Shown here piece after piece: positions 41,432 through 50,417 of a stretch of 64,000 nt of DNA. The position numbers and the translations under genes were made by a program. Every line of letters begins with the position of its first letter. Position 1 is the first letter of the stretch. The notes under the pieces were generated by a model. The model was not told the DNA's origin. It ran no database searches and saw only the letters and a list, made by a program, of their open reading frames with translations. This stretch comes from Deltaproteobacteria bacterium (GTDB lineage: Bacteria > Myxococcota_A > Polyangia > Polyangiales > JADJMO01). The stretch lies in assembly GCA_025363655.1 (NCBI GenBank), contig JANYDK010000127.1, positions 61,836 to 125,835 on the forward strand. The letters are read 5' to 3'.

Positions 41432-44400
41432 ATGGCGTCCGAGTTCGTCCACCTGCACGTGCACTCGCAGTACTCGTTCCTCGACGGCGCGATCCGCGTG
41501 AAGGATCTGGTCAAGCGGGCGAAAGATCAGGGCACCACCGCGATCGCGCTGACCGATCACGGCAACATGTTCGGCGCCATCTCCTTCTACAAGGCGTGCA
41601 AGGAGGCCGGGCTGAAGGCGATTCTCGGGTGCGAGCTGGCGATCGCGCCGGGCGATCAGAGGGACGCGCGTAAAGATCCGGCGACGGGGCACGGACGACA
41701 TCTCACCGTGCTCGCGCGCACCGAGGAGGGGTACCGCAACCTCATCTATCTGGTGTCGCAAGGCTACGTCGACGGCAAGTCGAGCGACGGCGTGCCGCGC
41801 GTCGACCTCGATCTCGTCTCACAGCGCGCGAAGGGGCTCGTGGCGCTCTCGGGCTGCCTCGGCGGCGTCGTGCCCCAGGCGATCCTCGAGCAAGGGGAAA
41901 TCGAAGGGCAGCGTGTCGCCGGCAAGCTGAAGGAGATCTTCGATCCGGGGAGCTTCTACCTCGAGCTGCAGGAGCATGGGTTTCCCGAGCAGCCGATCGT
42001 CAATGGCCTGCTCCGCGAGCTCGGCAAGAGGCTCGACTTGCCGCGCGTCGCCACCAACGATGCGCACTACGCGTGTCGCGACGACGCCGGTGCGCAGCTC
42101 TACCTCTCGTGCATCGGGCAGGGGCGCGTCTACGAGGTGGCGAAGGAAGACCACCACGGCTCGCAGGAGCTCTACCTCAAGTCGCCGCAAGAGATGGCGC
42201 TCGCGTTCGCCGACGATCCCGACGCGGTGAAGTCGACGCTGCAGATCGCCGAGATGATCGAGCTGAAGTTGAAGCTCGGCGTCCCCATGCTGCCGAACTT
42301 CGAGGTGCCGGCGGGCTCGAGCCTCGACGACTATTTTCGACACGTCTCGCGAGAGGGCCTCGAGCGGCGCTTCTCGGAGTTCGCCCTCGTCGGCAAAGAG
42401 GTCGATCGCGAAGGCTATCGCGCGCGGCTCGAGCTCGAGCTCAACGTCATCTGCGGGATGAAATTCCCCGGCTACTTCCTCATCGTCTGGGACTTCATCC
42501 GCTACGCGAAAGAGCACGGAATTCCCGTCGGTCCGGGCCGCGGCTCGGGCGCAGGCTCGATCGTCGCCTACGCGCTGCGCATCACCGACATCGATCCGCT
42601 GCCGTACAACTTGCTCTTCGAGCGCTTCCTCAACCCGGAACGCGTCTCGATGCCCGACTTCGACGTCGACTTCTGCATGGACAAGCGCCAGCGGGTCATC
42701 GAGTACGTCGGGCAGAAATACGGCGCCACGTCGGTGGGGATGATCGCCACGTTCGCCGAGCTGAAGGCGAAGAGCGTCATCAAGGACGTCGGGCGCACGA
42801 TGGGCGTCTCGCCGGTGGAGACGCAGCGGCTCGCCAACCTCATCCCGATGAAGGCGCCGGGGCAGACGTATTCGATCCCCGAGTCGATCGAGCGCGAGCC
42901 GAAGCTGAAGGCGATCATCGAGACCGATCCGAAGATCGCCGAGCTGATCACGCAGGCGACGAAGCTCGAAGGGCTCACCCGGCAAGCGGGCATGCATGCC
43001 GCCGGCGTCGTCATCAGCGAAGGGCCGCTGTGGGATCACGTGCCTTGCTTCACCGGGGCCAACGGCGAGCTCGTCACGCAGTACTACAAAGACGACGTCG
43101 AGGCGGCGGGGCTCGTCAAGTTCGACTTCCTCGGTCTGAAGACGCTGACCGTGCTCGACATCGCTGATCGGCTCATTAACTCCCGGCCCGACGTCGCGAA
43201 GAAGATCGCCGGCGGCGAGCGGCGCTTCGAGCTCGACAAAATCGCGATGGACGACGAGCCGACGTTCAAGCTCTTGCAGAGCGGCGAGACGAAGGGCGTC
43301 TTCCAGCTCGAATCGAGCGGCATGCAAGGGCTCTTCAAGGATCTGAAGCCGGAGGGCTTCGAGGACATCGTCGCCGCGGTGGCGCTCTATCGCCCCGGTC
43401 CGCTCGGCTCCGGCATGGTGAAGGACTTCGTCGACTGTCGTCACGGTCGCAAGCCGATCACCTCGCTCCATCCGCTGGTCGACGAGATCATCAAGCCGAC
43501 CTACGGCGTCATCGTCTACCAAGAGCAGGTCATGCAGGTGGCGCAGCTCTTGGCGGGCTACTCGCTCGGCGGCGCCGATCTCCTCCGTCGCGCGATGGGC
43601 AAGAAGAAGCCCGAGGAGATGGCGAAGCAGAAGACGACCTTCGTCGAAGGAGCGCTGAAACAAGGCGTCAGCGAGGCCGACGCGGTTCGCATCTTCGAGC
43701 TCCTCGAGTACTTCGCCGGCTACGGCTTCAACAAGTCGCACTCGGCCGCATACGGGCTCATCACCTACCAGACCGCGTACCTGAAGGCGCACTACCCGGT
43801 CGAGTTCATGTGCGCGTCGATGAGCGCGGACAAAGAGAAGATCGACAAGGTGGTCCGCCTCGTCGCCGAAGCGCGCGCGATGGGCATCACCGTGCTCTCG
43901 CCCGACATCAACGAGTCAGGCGTCGACTTCTCGGTCGTCTACGCGAGCCCCCATGGCGACGCGAAGTTCGCCAAGGGCGCGAAGGTGCGCGACAAGCTCG
44001 ATCCGCGCATTCGCTTCGGCCTCGGCGCCGTGCGCGGCATCGGCGAGGCGGCGATCGAAGCGATTCTCCACGCGCGCGCCGACGGGCACTTCAAAGATCT
44101 CTTCGACTTCGCCGCCCGCGTCGACGCGAAGAAGCTCAACAAATCTGTGCTCGAGGCGCTCGTCCACTCCGGGGCTTGCGACGCGATGCTGACGCCACTC
44201 GCGGTCACTCGTGCGAGCGCGGCAGCGTCGATCGAGCTCGCCCTCGAGCGCGCCCGTGCGGCGAGCAAAGATCGAGAAGCCGGGCAGTCGAACCTCTTCG
44301 GCCTCTTCGCCGCGGCCTCGGTCGGCGCTGGCGGCGGCGGTGGAAAGGCGTCGGCGGGCTCCGGCGACAAATACGTCGAAGCGGCGCCGTGGGATCTCCG

Positions 44401-45055
44401 CGAGCTCCTCGTCAACGAGAAGAAGGCGCTCGGTTTCTACCTCTCCGGACATCCATTGGATCGTTATGGAAGGCTGCCGTACACGCAGACCGACGCCGTC
44501 GCCGACCAAGGCGAGCGGGCCAAGGTCCGCCTCGCCGGCATGGTCGAGGGCTATCGCGAGCGCCCCATGAAGACCGGCGGGAAGATGGCGTTCTTCGAGC
44601 TCGAAGACCGGATGGGCCGCATCGAGGTGAAGGTGCGGGCGACGCAGGTCGAGGCGTATGCGGCGGTCCTTTCGAGCGGCGAGCCGATCGTTCTCAAAGG
44701 GATGGTCGTCTACGATCGCCGCAACGAGGACGAGGAGGACGCCTCCGAGCCGACGCCGCAGATCCTCCTCGACGAGGCGGTGCTGCTCGCCGACGCGATT
44801 CGCTCCGAGACCCGCGGCGTCGCCATTCGCCTGTCGCAGAGCCGCGCGCGCAAGGACCACCTCCTGAAGCTCGCCGAGCACCTCAAGGCTTGCCGCGGCG
44901 GTTGTCCGGTGACGCTGACGATCATCCTCGACGACGGCGCCGAGGTGCAGCTCGGGCTCGGCAACGAGTTCCGCGTCGAGCCGAGCGATCCGATGCTCGC
45001 CGGCCTCGAACGTCTCTTCGGGGAGAAGGTCGCGGAGCTGCGGACGGCGGGTTAG
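41432..45055 (+). CDS. dnaE: DNA polymerase III alpha subunit
   Basis: The 1207-residue protein is the main replicative polymerase catalytic subunit. The N-terminal PHP domain starts FVHLHVHSQYSFLDGAI with HxH and DHGN, the polymerase core has GPGRGSGAGSIVAYAL and the catalytic Asp motif PDFDVDFCMD (about 405-414), GFNKSHSAAYGLI and the C-terminal region has a helix-hairpin-helix and OB-fold like part (KVRLAGMVEGYRERPMKTGG). Length fits DnaE1. The ATG at 41432 matches the MASEFVHLH-type start of homologues; an ATG at 41357 would add a tail without support. Confidence 0.97.
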   Translation: MASEFVHLHVHSQYSFLDGAIRVKDLVKRAKDQGTTAIALTDHGNMFGAISFYKACKEAGLKAILGCELAIAPGDQRDARKDPATGHGRHLTVLARTEEGYRNLIYLVSQGYVDGKSSDGVPRVDLDLVSQRAKGLVALSGCLGGVVPQAILEQGEIEGQRVAGKLKEIFDPGSFYLELQEHGFPEQPIVNGLLRELGKRLDLPRVATNDAHYACRDDAGAQLYLSCIGQGRVYEVAKEDHHGSQELYLKSPQEMALAFADDPDAVKSTLQIAEMIELKLKLGVPMLPNFEVPAGSSLDDYFRHVSREGLERRFSEFALVGKEVDREGYRARLELELNVICGMKFPGYFLIVWDFIRYAKEHGIPVGPGRGSGAGSIVAYALRITDIDPLPYNLLFERFLNPERVSMPDFDVDFCMDKRQRVIEYVGQKYGATSVGMIATFAELKAKSVIKDVGRTMGVSPVETQRLANLIPMKAPGQTYSIPESIEREPKLKAIIETDPKIAELITQATKLEGLTRQAGMHAAGVVISEGPLWDHVPCFTGANGELVTQYYKDDVEAAGLVKFDFLGLKTLTVLDIADRLINSRPDVAKKIAGGERRFELDKIAMDDEPTFKLLQSGETKGVFQLESSGMQGLFKDLKPEGFEDIVAAVALYRPGPLGSGMVKDFVDCRHGRKPITSLHPLVDEIIKPTYGVIVYQEQVMQVAQLLAGYSLGGADLLRRAMGKKKPEEMAKQKTTFVEGALKQGVSEADAVRIFELLEYFAGYGFNKSHSAAYGLITYQTAYLKAHYPVEFMCASMSADKEKIDKVVRLVAEARAMGITVLSPDINESGVDFSVVYASPHGDAKFAKGAKVRDKLDPRIRFGLGAVRGIGEAAIEAILHARADGHFKDLFDFAARVDAKKLNKSVLEALVHSGACDAMLTPLAVTRASAAASIELALERARAASKDREAGQSNLFGLFAAASVGAGGGGGKASAGSGDKYVEAAPWDLRELLVNEKKALGFYLSGHPLDRYGRLPYTQTDAVADQGERAKVRLAGMVEGYRERPMKTGGKMAFFELEDRMGRIEVKVRATQVEAYAAVLSSGEPIVLKGMVVYDRRNEDEEDASEPTPQILLDEAVLLADAIRSETRGVAIRLSQSRARKDHLLKLAEHLKACRGGCPVTLTIILDDGAEVQLGLGNEFRVEPSDPMLAGLERLFGEKVAELRTAG

Positions 45056-45090
45056 CTTCGGCAACCGAGCGGAGCGAGATTGACCGAAGC

Positions 45091-45120
45091 GGCCAAAGTT
45101 GCGAAGCAATCTTTGGCGAA
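45091..45120 (+). repeat. Dispersed 30-bp imperfect palindrome, copy 3
   Basis: This copy opens GGCCAAAGTTGCGAAGCAAT and ends CTTTGGCGAA. It is the best match to the shared pattern and lies between dnaE and the DUF72-like gene, 79 bases before that gene's start. Confidence 0.82.
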
Positions 45121-45199
45121 ACGAAAGCTGCTTCGGCGTGCGGCGGTATCGCCCTCGCCCTCGCCATCGCGGGCCGCAGGTGCTACGTCGCGTCCGCTC

Positions 45200-46003
45200 A
45201 TGGGTACGATGACGACTCTTTTTGGATGTGCGGGCGCGCCACGCACGCCGCTCGACACGTACGCCAAGCGGCACGACGTGCTCGAGCTCGATCTTTTCGG
45301 CGCCAAGCAGAAGCTGAAGGTCAAGGACGCGACGCTGCGCAAGTGGCGCAAAGAGGCCGGTCCTCGGCTCGCGTTCTCGCTCGTGGCGCCCCCGACGGTG
45401 TCGGCGGTGAAGCCCGGTCCTCTGCTCGACGAGGCGCTCGAGCAACTCCTCGAAGCGCAACGCATCCTCCATGCGCGCTTCATTCTTCTGGCGACGCCGG
45501 TCGAGGTGACGCCGGCCGCGCTCCCTCGCGAGCGCCTCGCCAAGGTGGTCGATCGCATCCGCAAGGGGCTCGGAGAAGCGGCCGAGCTGACGACCATCGC
45601 CTGGCTTCCGCGCGGCGTCTGGGAGCCGGAAGAGGCCGCCGCGTTCGCCCGCAAGCTCGGCGTCGCCCTCGCGGCCGACCCGCTCGCCGATCCGCACGAG
45701 CCGTTCTGGGATCGTTCGCTGACGTACATCCGGCTCGTACCGGTCGGGGGTCGTGGGGCGCTGCCGCCGTCGCGTCTCCGCGCGATCGCCGATCTCCTCG
45801 CCGCCTCGCACAAAGACGTCGAGGCCGCGAAAGGCGCAGCGGTGGAGCGCGTCGTCATCGTCACCACGCCGCGCGCCTCGGCCGATCTCAAGCGGCTGCG
45901 CACGTTGGTGAAGCAGCTCACCGGCGCCACCGAGCGTGGTGGCGGACGCATCATCTCGCCGCGTGGCCGCACCGCTGCGTCTTTGCTCGAGGAAGAGGAG
46001 TAG
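45200..46003 (+). CDS. DUF72-like protein
   Basis: The 267-residue protein starts at the ATG at 45200; a second ATG nine bases on is also possible. The N-terminal FGCAGAPRTPLDTYAKRHDVLELDLF resembles the start of DUF72 TIM-barrel proteins, and AFSLVAPPTVSAV, FILLATPVEV and the later SLTYIRLVPVGG keep the strand spacing, but several conserved family residues are not obvious. The end is Gly/Arg-rich. DUF72 proteins have no assigned activity. It follows dnaE by about 145 bases, with the palindrome between. Confidence 0.62.
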   Translation: MGTMTTLFGCAGAPRTPLDTYAKRHDVLELDLFGAKQKLKVKDATLRKWRKEAGPRLAFSLVAPPTVSAVKPGPLLDEALEQLLEAQRILHARFILLATPVEVTPAALPRERLAKVVDRIRKGLGEAAELTTIAWLPRGVWEPEEAAAFARKLGVALAADPLADPHEPFWDRSLTYIRLVPVGGRGALPPSRLRAIADLLAASHKDVEAAKGAAVERVVIVTTPRASADLKRLRTLVKQLTGATERGGGRIISPRGRTAASLLEEEE

Positions 46004-46008
46004 ACGTC

Positions 46009-47052
46009 ATGGCCGGCGCATGCGCGTCCACGCACGCCGAGGCTGCGCACGCTGCGAGCCAAGCGATGCTCGCCGAGCCGGGTGAGCCGCCCGGTACCGC
46101 GGTCGATGGACTCTGCGCGGGAATTCTCGCCCTCGCGGCGACGCACCCGAGCGTGCTCCTCGGCGCTGGCACCATCCTCCTCGGGGGGATGGGCGAAGGA
46201 CAATTGGCCATCGACGGACGCGCACGTCAGCCGGGGCTCGGCGCGCAACGTCCCCGCGGCTTCACCGACGGACAGCCGATTCCCGATGGCGCACGCGTCG
46301 CCGCGCCGACGCTCCCTTCGGCGATCGTCTTGGCGCACGCCGGTCGTGGCGAGCGCACGCTGACGCATCTGTCGCGCATCGCCCTCGCGTCGGCCTCGCA
46401 GTCGGCGTCGGTGCCGGCGAATCGCGGCGAGTCGATCCGCGCCTTCGGACGGGAAGGCTCGAACTTCCTTCGCGGTGGCGGAATTCGCAGCGCGCTCCTC
46501 GCCGCGACGGCCCGCTCGCGTGGCGGCATGCTCACCGAGGGCGATCTCGACGGCGCGCACGGCGAAGTCGTTGCCGCGCGCACCATGGAGCGAGGCAAGC
46601 GCTCGTTCTCCATCGCTCCTTGGTGCGTGCTCGATGGCGGACTGGACGGCGGACTCGGAGCCGACGCGCCGAGCGAGCCTCTCTCCGTCATCGTCGTCGC
46701 CGATGCGCGCGGTGCCCTCGCGATCGCCGTCGTCCTCGTCCCCGCGCTCGGCATTTCCCTCGATGAAACAGGCCTCATCGCGCCGCTCCTGGCCTCTCCG
46801 GTGATGCGCGGCGTGACCCGCGAGGCGCCGGCGAGCATCATCGCAGTGCCGGCGCCGATCGCCACCGCCAAGGGGCTCGCGGTGGGTGTCACGGGTGGCT
46901 CGCCCGCTGCGTTCGCGGCGCTGCTCGGGGCCCTCGGCGACGACAGCGTGCTCTTGGAAGATGCGTGCAAGGCGGCCCGTCCGTCGCCCGGTGGTCGCGT
47001 CGTCGGCGTCTTCGTCGATGGTTCGAACGCACGTGCGTTGCGCGCCAGTTGA
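46009..47052 (+). CDS. Degenerate gamma-glutamyltransferase-like protein
   Basis: A GAGGAG precedes the ATG at 46009 by about eight bases, and the preceding stop is five bases away. The 347-residue product has the layout of the gamma-glutamyltranspeptidase fold: HAEAAHAASQAM, a GTAVDGLCAGILALAA segment, LGGMGEGQLAIDGRARQPG, ARVAAPTLPSAIVLAHAG and FLRGGGIRSALLAATARSRGG. The autoprocessing Thr-Thr-His box (usual TTHFSVVD) is not found; SFSIAPW and SVIVVADARG occupy that place. It has no signal peptide and is shorter than the 550-580 of real enzymes. Probably inactive or repurposed. Confidence 0.55.
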   Translation: MAGACASTHAEAAHAASQAMLAEPGEPPGTAVDGLCAGILALAATHPSVLLGAGTILLGGMGEGQLAIDGRARQPGLGAQRPRGFTDGQPIPDGARVAAPTLPSAIVLAHAGRGERTLTHLSRIALASASQSASVPANRGESIRAFGREGSNFLRGGGIRSALLAATARSRGGMLTEGDLDGAHGEVVAARTMERGKRSFSIAPWCVLDGGLDGGLGADAPSEPLSVIVVADARGALAIAVVLVPALGISLDETGLIAPLLASPVMRGVTREAPASIIAVPAPIATAKGLAVGVTGGSPAAFAALLGALGDDSVLLEDACKAARPSPGGRVVGVFVDGSNARALRAS

Positions 47053-47139
47053 CGATTTTATTCAAATAGTGCTCCTGATCGCCCGCGCGGCCCCGTCCAG
47101 TGATGGACATGTGGGCGCGCTTCACTATTCTGCGCGCCC

Positions 47140-48903
47140 ATGACGATCTCGCTCACTTCGCGCGCCCAGCGTACCGGTCTCATCCTCGGTGGAGGCTTCC
47201 TCCTCGCGACGCTCGCCGGCGGCTGCGACAGCTGCAAGAAGAAGCCGTCCGACAACGGCTCGAAGATCGACAAGCCGAAAGACACGCCGAAGGTGAAGAC
47301 GGCCGACGAGGTCCCGGCGCCCGCCGACATGGTCGGCGAGATCGCGTTGAAGGATCCCGAGGCGGTCGCCAAGCGCGTGATCGACGGCGCTGGCTTCGCC
47401 GCCGAAGTGCCCGGCTCGCCGTGGGACAAGCTCGTCTCGCTCGTGCCCGACGCCAACGCCGGAAAGGCCCTCCGCGCGATCGACTCGCACGCCGGCATCG
47501 CCGCTGCGTTCACCTTCAAGTTCGCGCCGGGCGAGAAATTCCACGTCATCGCCGCTGCCAAGCTGAAGGACGCGGAGCTCGCCAACATGGCGCTCGGCGC
47601 GGCCTCGAAGGGCGGCGAGCTGAAGTCGTGGGATTCGAAAGTCCTCGAAGGTCCCGTCTACGAGGTGCCGGGCTCGGCGCAGTTCGCCGTCTATGGCGAG
47701 CTCATCTTGTTCGCCGACGCGCGTGACTCGCTCGAAGCGGCTGGCAAGTACGTCGCCTTCAAGGCGACCAAGGCTGGAGCTCTCACGCACGACCTCACGT
47801 TCCACGTCGCCACCGACTCGATGGGGCCGGTGCTGCAGAAGCTCGGGACGCAGGGTTGGGCGAGCGTCGCCACGGCGGTGCCGCCGTCGATCAAGACCGA
47901 TCTCGATCCGATGGTCGCGCCGTTCCTCCAAGGCGTCGCCGACATGGGCGCGCTCGACGCCACCACCGACATCGACGGCAAGGTCGCCAAAATCGACAGC
48001 AAAATGGCTGCGAAAGGCACCTTCGGCACCTGGCTCGGCGCCTATCCGGTCGGCGACGCCAACGCGCTCCTCAGCGCTCCCAAGGGCGACAGCGCGTCGC
48101 TCCTTCGTTATCCCGACGGCCTCGGCAAGCTCATCATCGACGGCGTGATGTTGACGTTCCTCCGGAGCAGCCCCGGCGGAGCGGCCGGTACGCTTCCTCC
48201 CGAGGTCAGCGATGCGCTGAAGCAGGTCGAAATCCTCGGCAAGGCGATGGGTCACGAGCTGGTGATGACCAACAAGGGCTCCGGTCCTTCGCAAGAGATG
48301 TTCATGCGCTTCGATCTCGGCGATCCCGCCGCGGCCAAGGGCGCCATGAGCACGCTCGAGAAGATGGGCTTGAAGGCGCTCGAAGGCGCGTCGAAGGGCG
48401 CGTCGACCAAGCCGCCGGCGCCGAAGGTCACGCCGTACAAGAAGTTCGGTGCCGAAGGCGAAGAGGTCGAAATCACGGCCGGCGGCGCGGGCATCGGGGG
48501 AATGACGTTCCACCTCTTCTGGGCGGTGCGCGGCTCGTACCTCTACCTCGCCTACGCCACGGGCTCGTTCACCCTCCTCGATGCTGGGATCGATCCCGCG
48601 TCCACCGCGACCGTCGGCAACGACGCCACCGCGAAGGCGAAGATCGCCAGCTTCCCGACCAAGGGAGTGATCAGCGCGTCGTACGGTGACAATTGGTCGT
48701 TCAGCGGTCTCGGGATGCTTGGTCTTGGTGGCAGCGCGCCTCCGAAGGCAGCGGGGCCGGGGGTTCCGCTTTGGTCTTACTCGGTCGTCGACAGCACGAG
48801 CTCGAGCGGGAAGGCGGAGATTCCGCTGACGTTCATCGGGGATTTGGGCCGGTTTTATTACAATTTGCTGATGATGATGGGGTCGCCGCCTCCGCCGTAT
48901 TGA
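47140..48903 (+). CDS. Large lipoprotein, paralogue of 51261-53153
   Basis: The 587-residue protein has a lipoprotein signal (LATLAGGCDSCKKK) followed by a Lys/Asp linker and a body with repeated alpha/beta units. Its start DSCKKKP...PAPADMVGEIALKDPEAVAKR matches the paralogue at 51261 (DSCKKKP...PAPPDLLFEMTVKDPDALVKR), and later SPWDKLVSL, LAKFLGAWP-like and FLGDLGRFYYNL are similar in both. The two flank a decayed 2.2-kb interval. The function is unknown; the structure suggests a surface or periplasmic binding protein. A strong hairpin follows the stop. Confidence 0.85.
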   Translation: MTISLTSRAQRTGLILGGGFLLATLAGGCDSCKKKPSDNGSKIDKPKDTPKVKTADEVPAPADMVGEIALKDPEAVAKRVIDGAGFAAEVPGSPWDKLVSLVPDANAGKALRAIDSHAGIAAAFTFKFAPGEKFHVIAAAKLKDAELANMALGAASKGGELKSWDSKVLEGPVYEVPGSAQFAVYGELILFADARDSLEAAGKYVAFKATKAGALTHDLTFHVATDSMGPVLQKLGTQGWASVATAVPPSIKTDLDPMVAPFLQGVADMGALDATTDIDGKVAKIDSKMAAKGTFGTWLGAYPVGDANALLSAPKGDSASLLRYPDGLGKLIIDGVMLTFLRSSPGGAAGTLPPEVSDALKQVEILGKAMGHELVMTNKGSGPSQEMFMRFDLGDPAAAKGAMSTLEKMGLKALEGASKGASTKPPAPKVTPYKKFGAEGEEVEITAGGAGIGGMTFHLFWAVRGSYLYLAYATGSFTLLDAGIDPASTATVGNDATAKAKIASFPTKGVISASYGDNWSFSGLGMLGLGGSAPPKAAGPGVPLWSYSVVDSTSSSGKAEIPLTFIGDLGRFYYNLLMMMGSPPPPY

Positions 48904-48940
48904 GGGGTATCGAGGGGTCTACGACGGAGTGAGTGGTCGT

Positions 48941-48967
48941 GAAGCCCATCCCGCGGGGTGGGCTTCT
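48941..48967 (+). terminator. Strong hairpin after the large lipoprotein gene
   Basis: GAAGCCCA and TGGGCTTC form an 8-bp stem with a partly paired GC loop, 37 bases past the stop. The flanking sequence TTCTTCG is only weakly U-rich. It may serve both converging transcripts. Confidence 0.6.
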
Positions 48968-48993
48968 TCGAGCCTCGAGCGGCGTCGCCGCGC

Positions 48994-49137
48994 TCATCGG
49001 TCCTCTTGCAACCACGCTCGGAACAGGACCTCGAGCTCCCCGTCACTCGCCTCGCGGTGACGTGCCCGAAGCTGCGCCCGCTCGAGCGCGAAGCCGTCCG
49101 CCATCAGCGCGAAGGTCTGCCGGGCGCCTCGCTCCAT
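48994..49137 (-). CDS. Small 47-residue acidic/basic protein of the type preceding mobile nucleotidyltransferases
   Basis: Read on the minus strand from the ATG at 49137, the product is 47 residues with LERAQLRARHREASDGELE and LFRAWLQEDR, a pattern that I know from short myxobacterial proteins often placed next to nucleotidyltransferase genes. It is a likely mini-gene or the remnant of one, now separated from the nucleotidyltransferase remnant at 50738. No independent Shine-Dalgarno is clear. Confidence 0.45.
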   Translation of the reverse strand: MERGARQTFALMADGFALERAQLRARHREASDGELEVLFRAWLQEDR

Positions 49138-49255
49138 CCGCAGCAGCGCCGTAGCGTACGTGTAGCTGCAGCAAGAGCTTGGGAGCGGTCGGCGAGAGGT
49201 CGGGAGGCCCGCTTCAGCTCTTCCGAGGCGTTGGCGAATGCTTGGCGGTCATCCT

Positions 49256-49762
49256 TCAGCTTTGAAGAACGAGCTGCGTGAGCTTGGGCGAGGCTGCCGA
49301 GAGCTCGAGGACGATGGGAGAGTATTCGGCGACGACCCCGAAGCATTCGCCGGCCGCGGGTGAGTGCTGGGCGCAGCTTCCGTGGCCATCGAGGAGGAGC
49401 CGCCCATCCAAAGAGGAATCGGCGAAAGGCGTCGTCGTGGTCATGCCAGTGGGTCGGATCGGCCTCCACCGCGCGGATGCGATCAACACGCCGGAGGTCG
49501 CGCAAGAGATCCTCGCGCGCGGCGACGCCGACAGGTCTCGATGGCTCGGCCACTCCTCGCCGACGCCGACTTCGTCAACAAGGCCACCGCGGAGCGCGCC
49601 GACGAGACCAACACCTGCATCGCCTGCGTCATCGCCTGCGCTCGCGTCGGTCGGCGCCACCACGTCGAGGCGCCCCCCGCAGCTCGCGGTCCCGAACGCG
49701 CCGAGGATGGCATAGAACGACGCGCACACGCGGCGAGAGCTCTCCGCGCACGCGGTTGTCAC
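49256..49762 (-). CDS. Small Cys-rich lipoprotein coupled to the Uma2-family gene
   Basis: The GTG at 49762 overlaps the Uma2 stop as GTGA. The 168-residue product has a signal with FYAILGAFGTASCGG as lipobox, an Asp/Ala-rich linker (TDASAGDDAGDAG) and a mature domain with a Cys-His pair (GSCAQHSPAAGECFG) and EYSPIVLELSAASP. It resembles many myxobacterial small secreted lipoproteins. Part of the middle (ARWRPIRPTG onward) is unusual, so a frameshift in the middle cannot be excluded. Confidence 0.6.
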   Translation of the reverse strand: MTTACAESSRRVCASFYAILGAFGTASCGGRLDVVAPTDASAGDDAGDAGVGLVGALRGGLVDEVGVGEEWPSHRDLSASPRARISCATSGVLIASARWRPIRPTGMTTTTPFADSSLDGRLLLDGHGSCAQHSPAAGECFGVVAEYSPIVLELSAASPKLTQLVLQS

Positions 49763-50319
49763 GTTGCCCAAAGTCCGGCGAGCTCCAACGCCACACTCTG
49801 GAAGGGTTCCGCCCGCACGCTCGCTTCGTCGCGAAACACGCCGACCAAGCGCCAGCTCGCGCCATCGCGACGAAACACCTCGAGCGTTCGCACGATCGGA
49901 TCGACCAGCCAAACGTGCCCGACCTCCTCACGCGCGTAAATCGGCATCTTTACCGCCCGATCGATCGCCGCGGTCGACGGCGAGAGCACTTCGCACACCC
50001 AATCGGGCGCGAGCTCGAACGCCGCAGTGTCTGGCAACACGGGCATGCGCTCGCGGCGCCAACCTGCGAGGTCGGGAACGACCACATCGACGCCGAGATG
50101 CAGCTCGGGCTCGTCGAGAAGGAGCCATCCACCGGGCCCGCCCTTGCCGCGATCGAACGGTCCGTCGAGCTCGGCGCCGAGTCGACTCGACGCCCGCGCA
50201 TGTAGCGCCGCCGGCCGCGGATGCGTGATGAGAACGCCCTCGAGGATCTCGGCGACGAGGTGCTCGGGCACCGCGCGGAGGTCGTCGTGAGTGGCAGCGC
50301 GTTTGGCCGGAACGCCCAT
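49759..50319 (-). CDS. Uma2-family (DUF820) PD-(D/E)XK-type protein
   Basis: The 186-residue protein has the Uma2 layout: an N-terminal HLVAEILEGVLITHP, LGAELDGPFDRG, the putative active-site strands with WLLLDEPELHLG, VVVPDLAGWRRERMP, APDWVCEVLSPSTAA (Glu in CEVLSPST) and KMPIYAREEVGHVWLVDP (Lys nearby). These are typical of the DUF820 restriction-endonuclease-fold family, abundant in mobile or accessory regions. No partner is known. The ATG at 50319 is the first start consistent with the fold. Confidence 0.82.
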   Translation of the reverse strand: MGVPAKRAATHDDLRAVPEHLVAEILEGVLITHPRPAALHARASSRLGAELDGPFDRGKGGPGGWLLLDEPELHLGVDVVVPDLAGWRRERMPVLPDTAAFELAPDWVCEVLSPSTAAIDRAVKMPIYAREEVGHVWLVDPIVRTLEVFRRDGASWRLVGVFRDEASVRAEPFQSVALELAGLWAT

Positions 50320-50417
50320 GGTTGGAAGTGTATCGCGAGAGGACTGGTCGTCACCACGCAACCGCTCCGAGGTTGCACGCGACGCGACGCTCCGCTTGGC
50401 TGCCCGCTTCTACGGCT

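Noticed and set aside
43810..46008. Continuous frame joining the dnaE interval to the gamma-glutamyltransferase-like protein
   Set aside because: The part before 46009 is a shadow of dnaE and the DUF72-like gene; the Shine-Dalgarno and ATG at 46009 define the real start.
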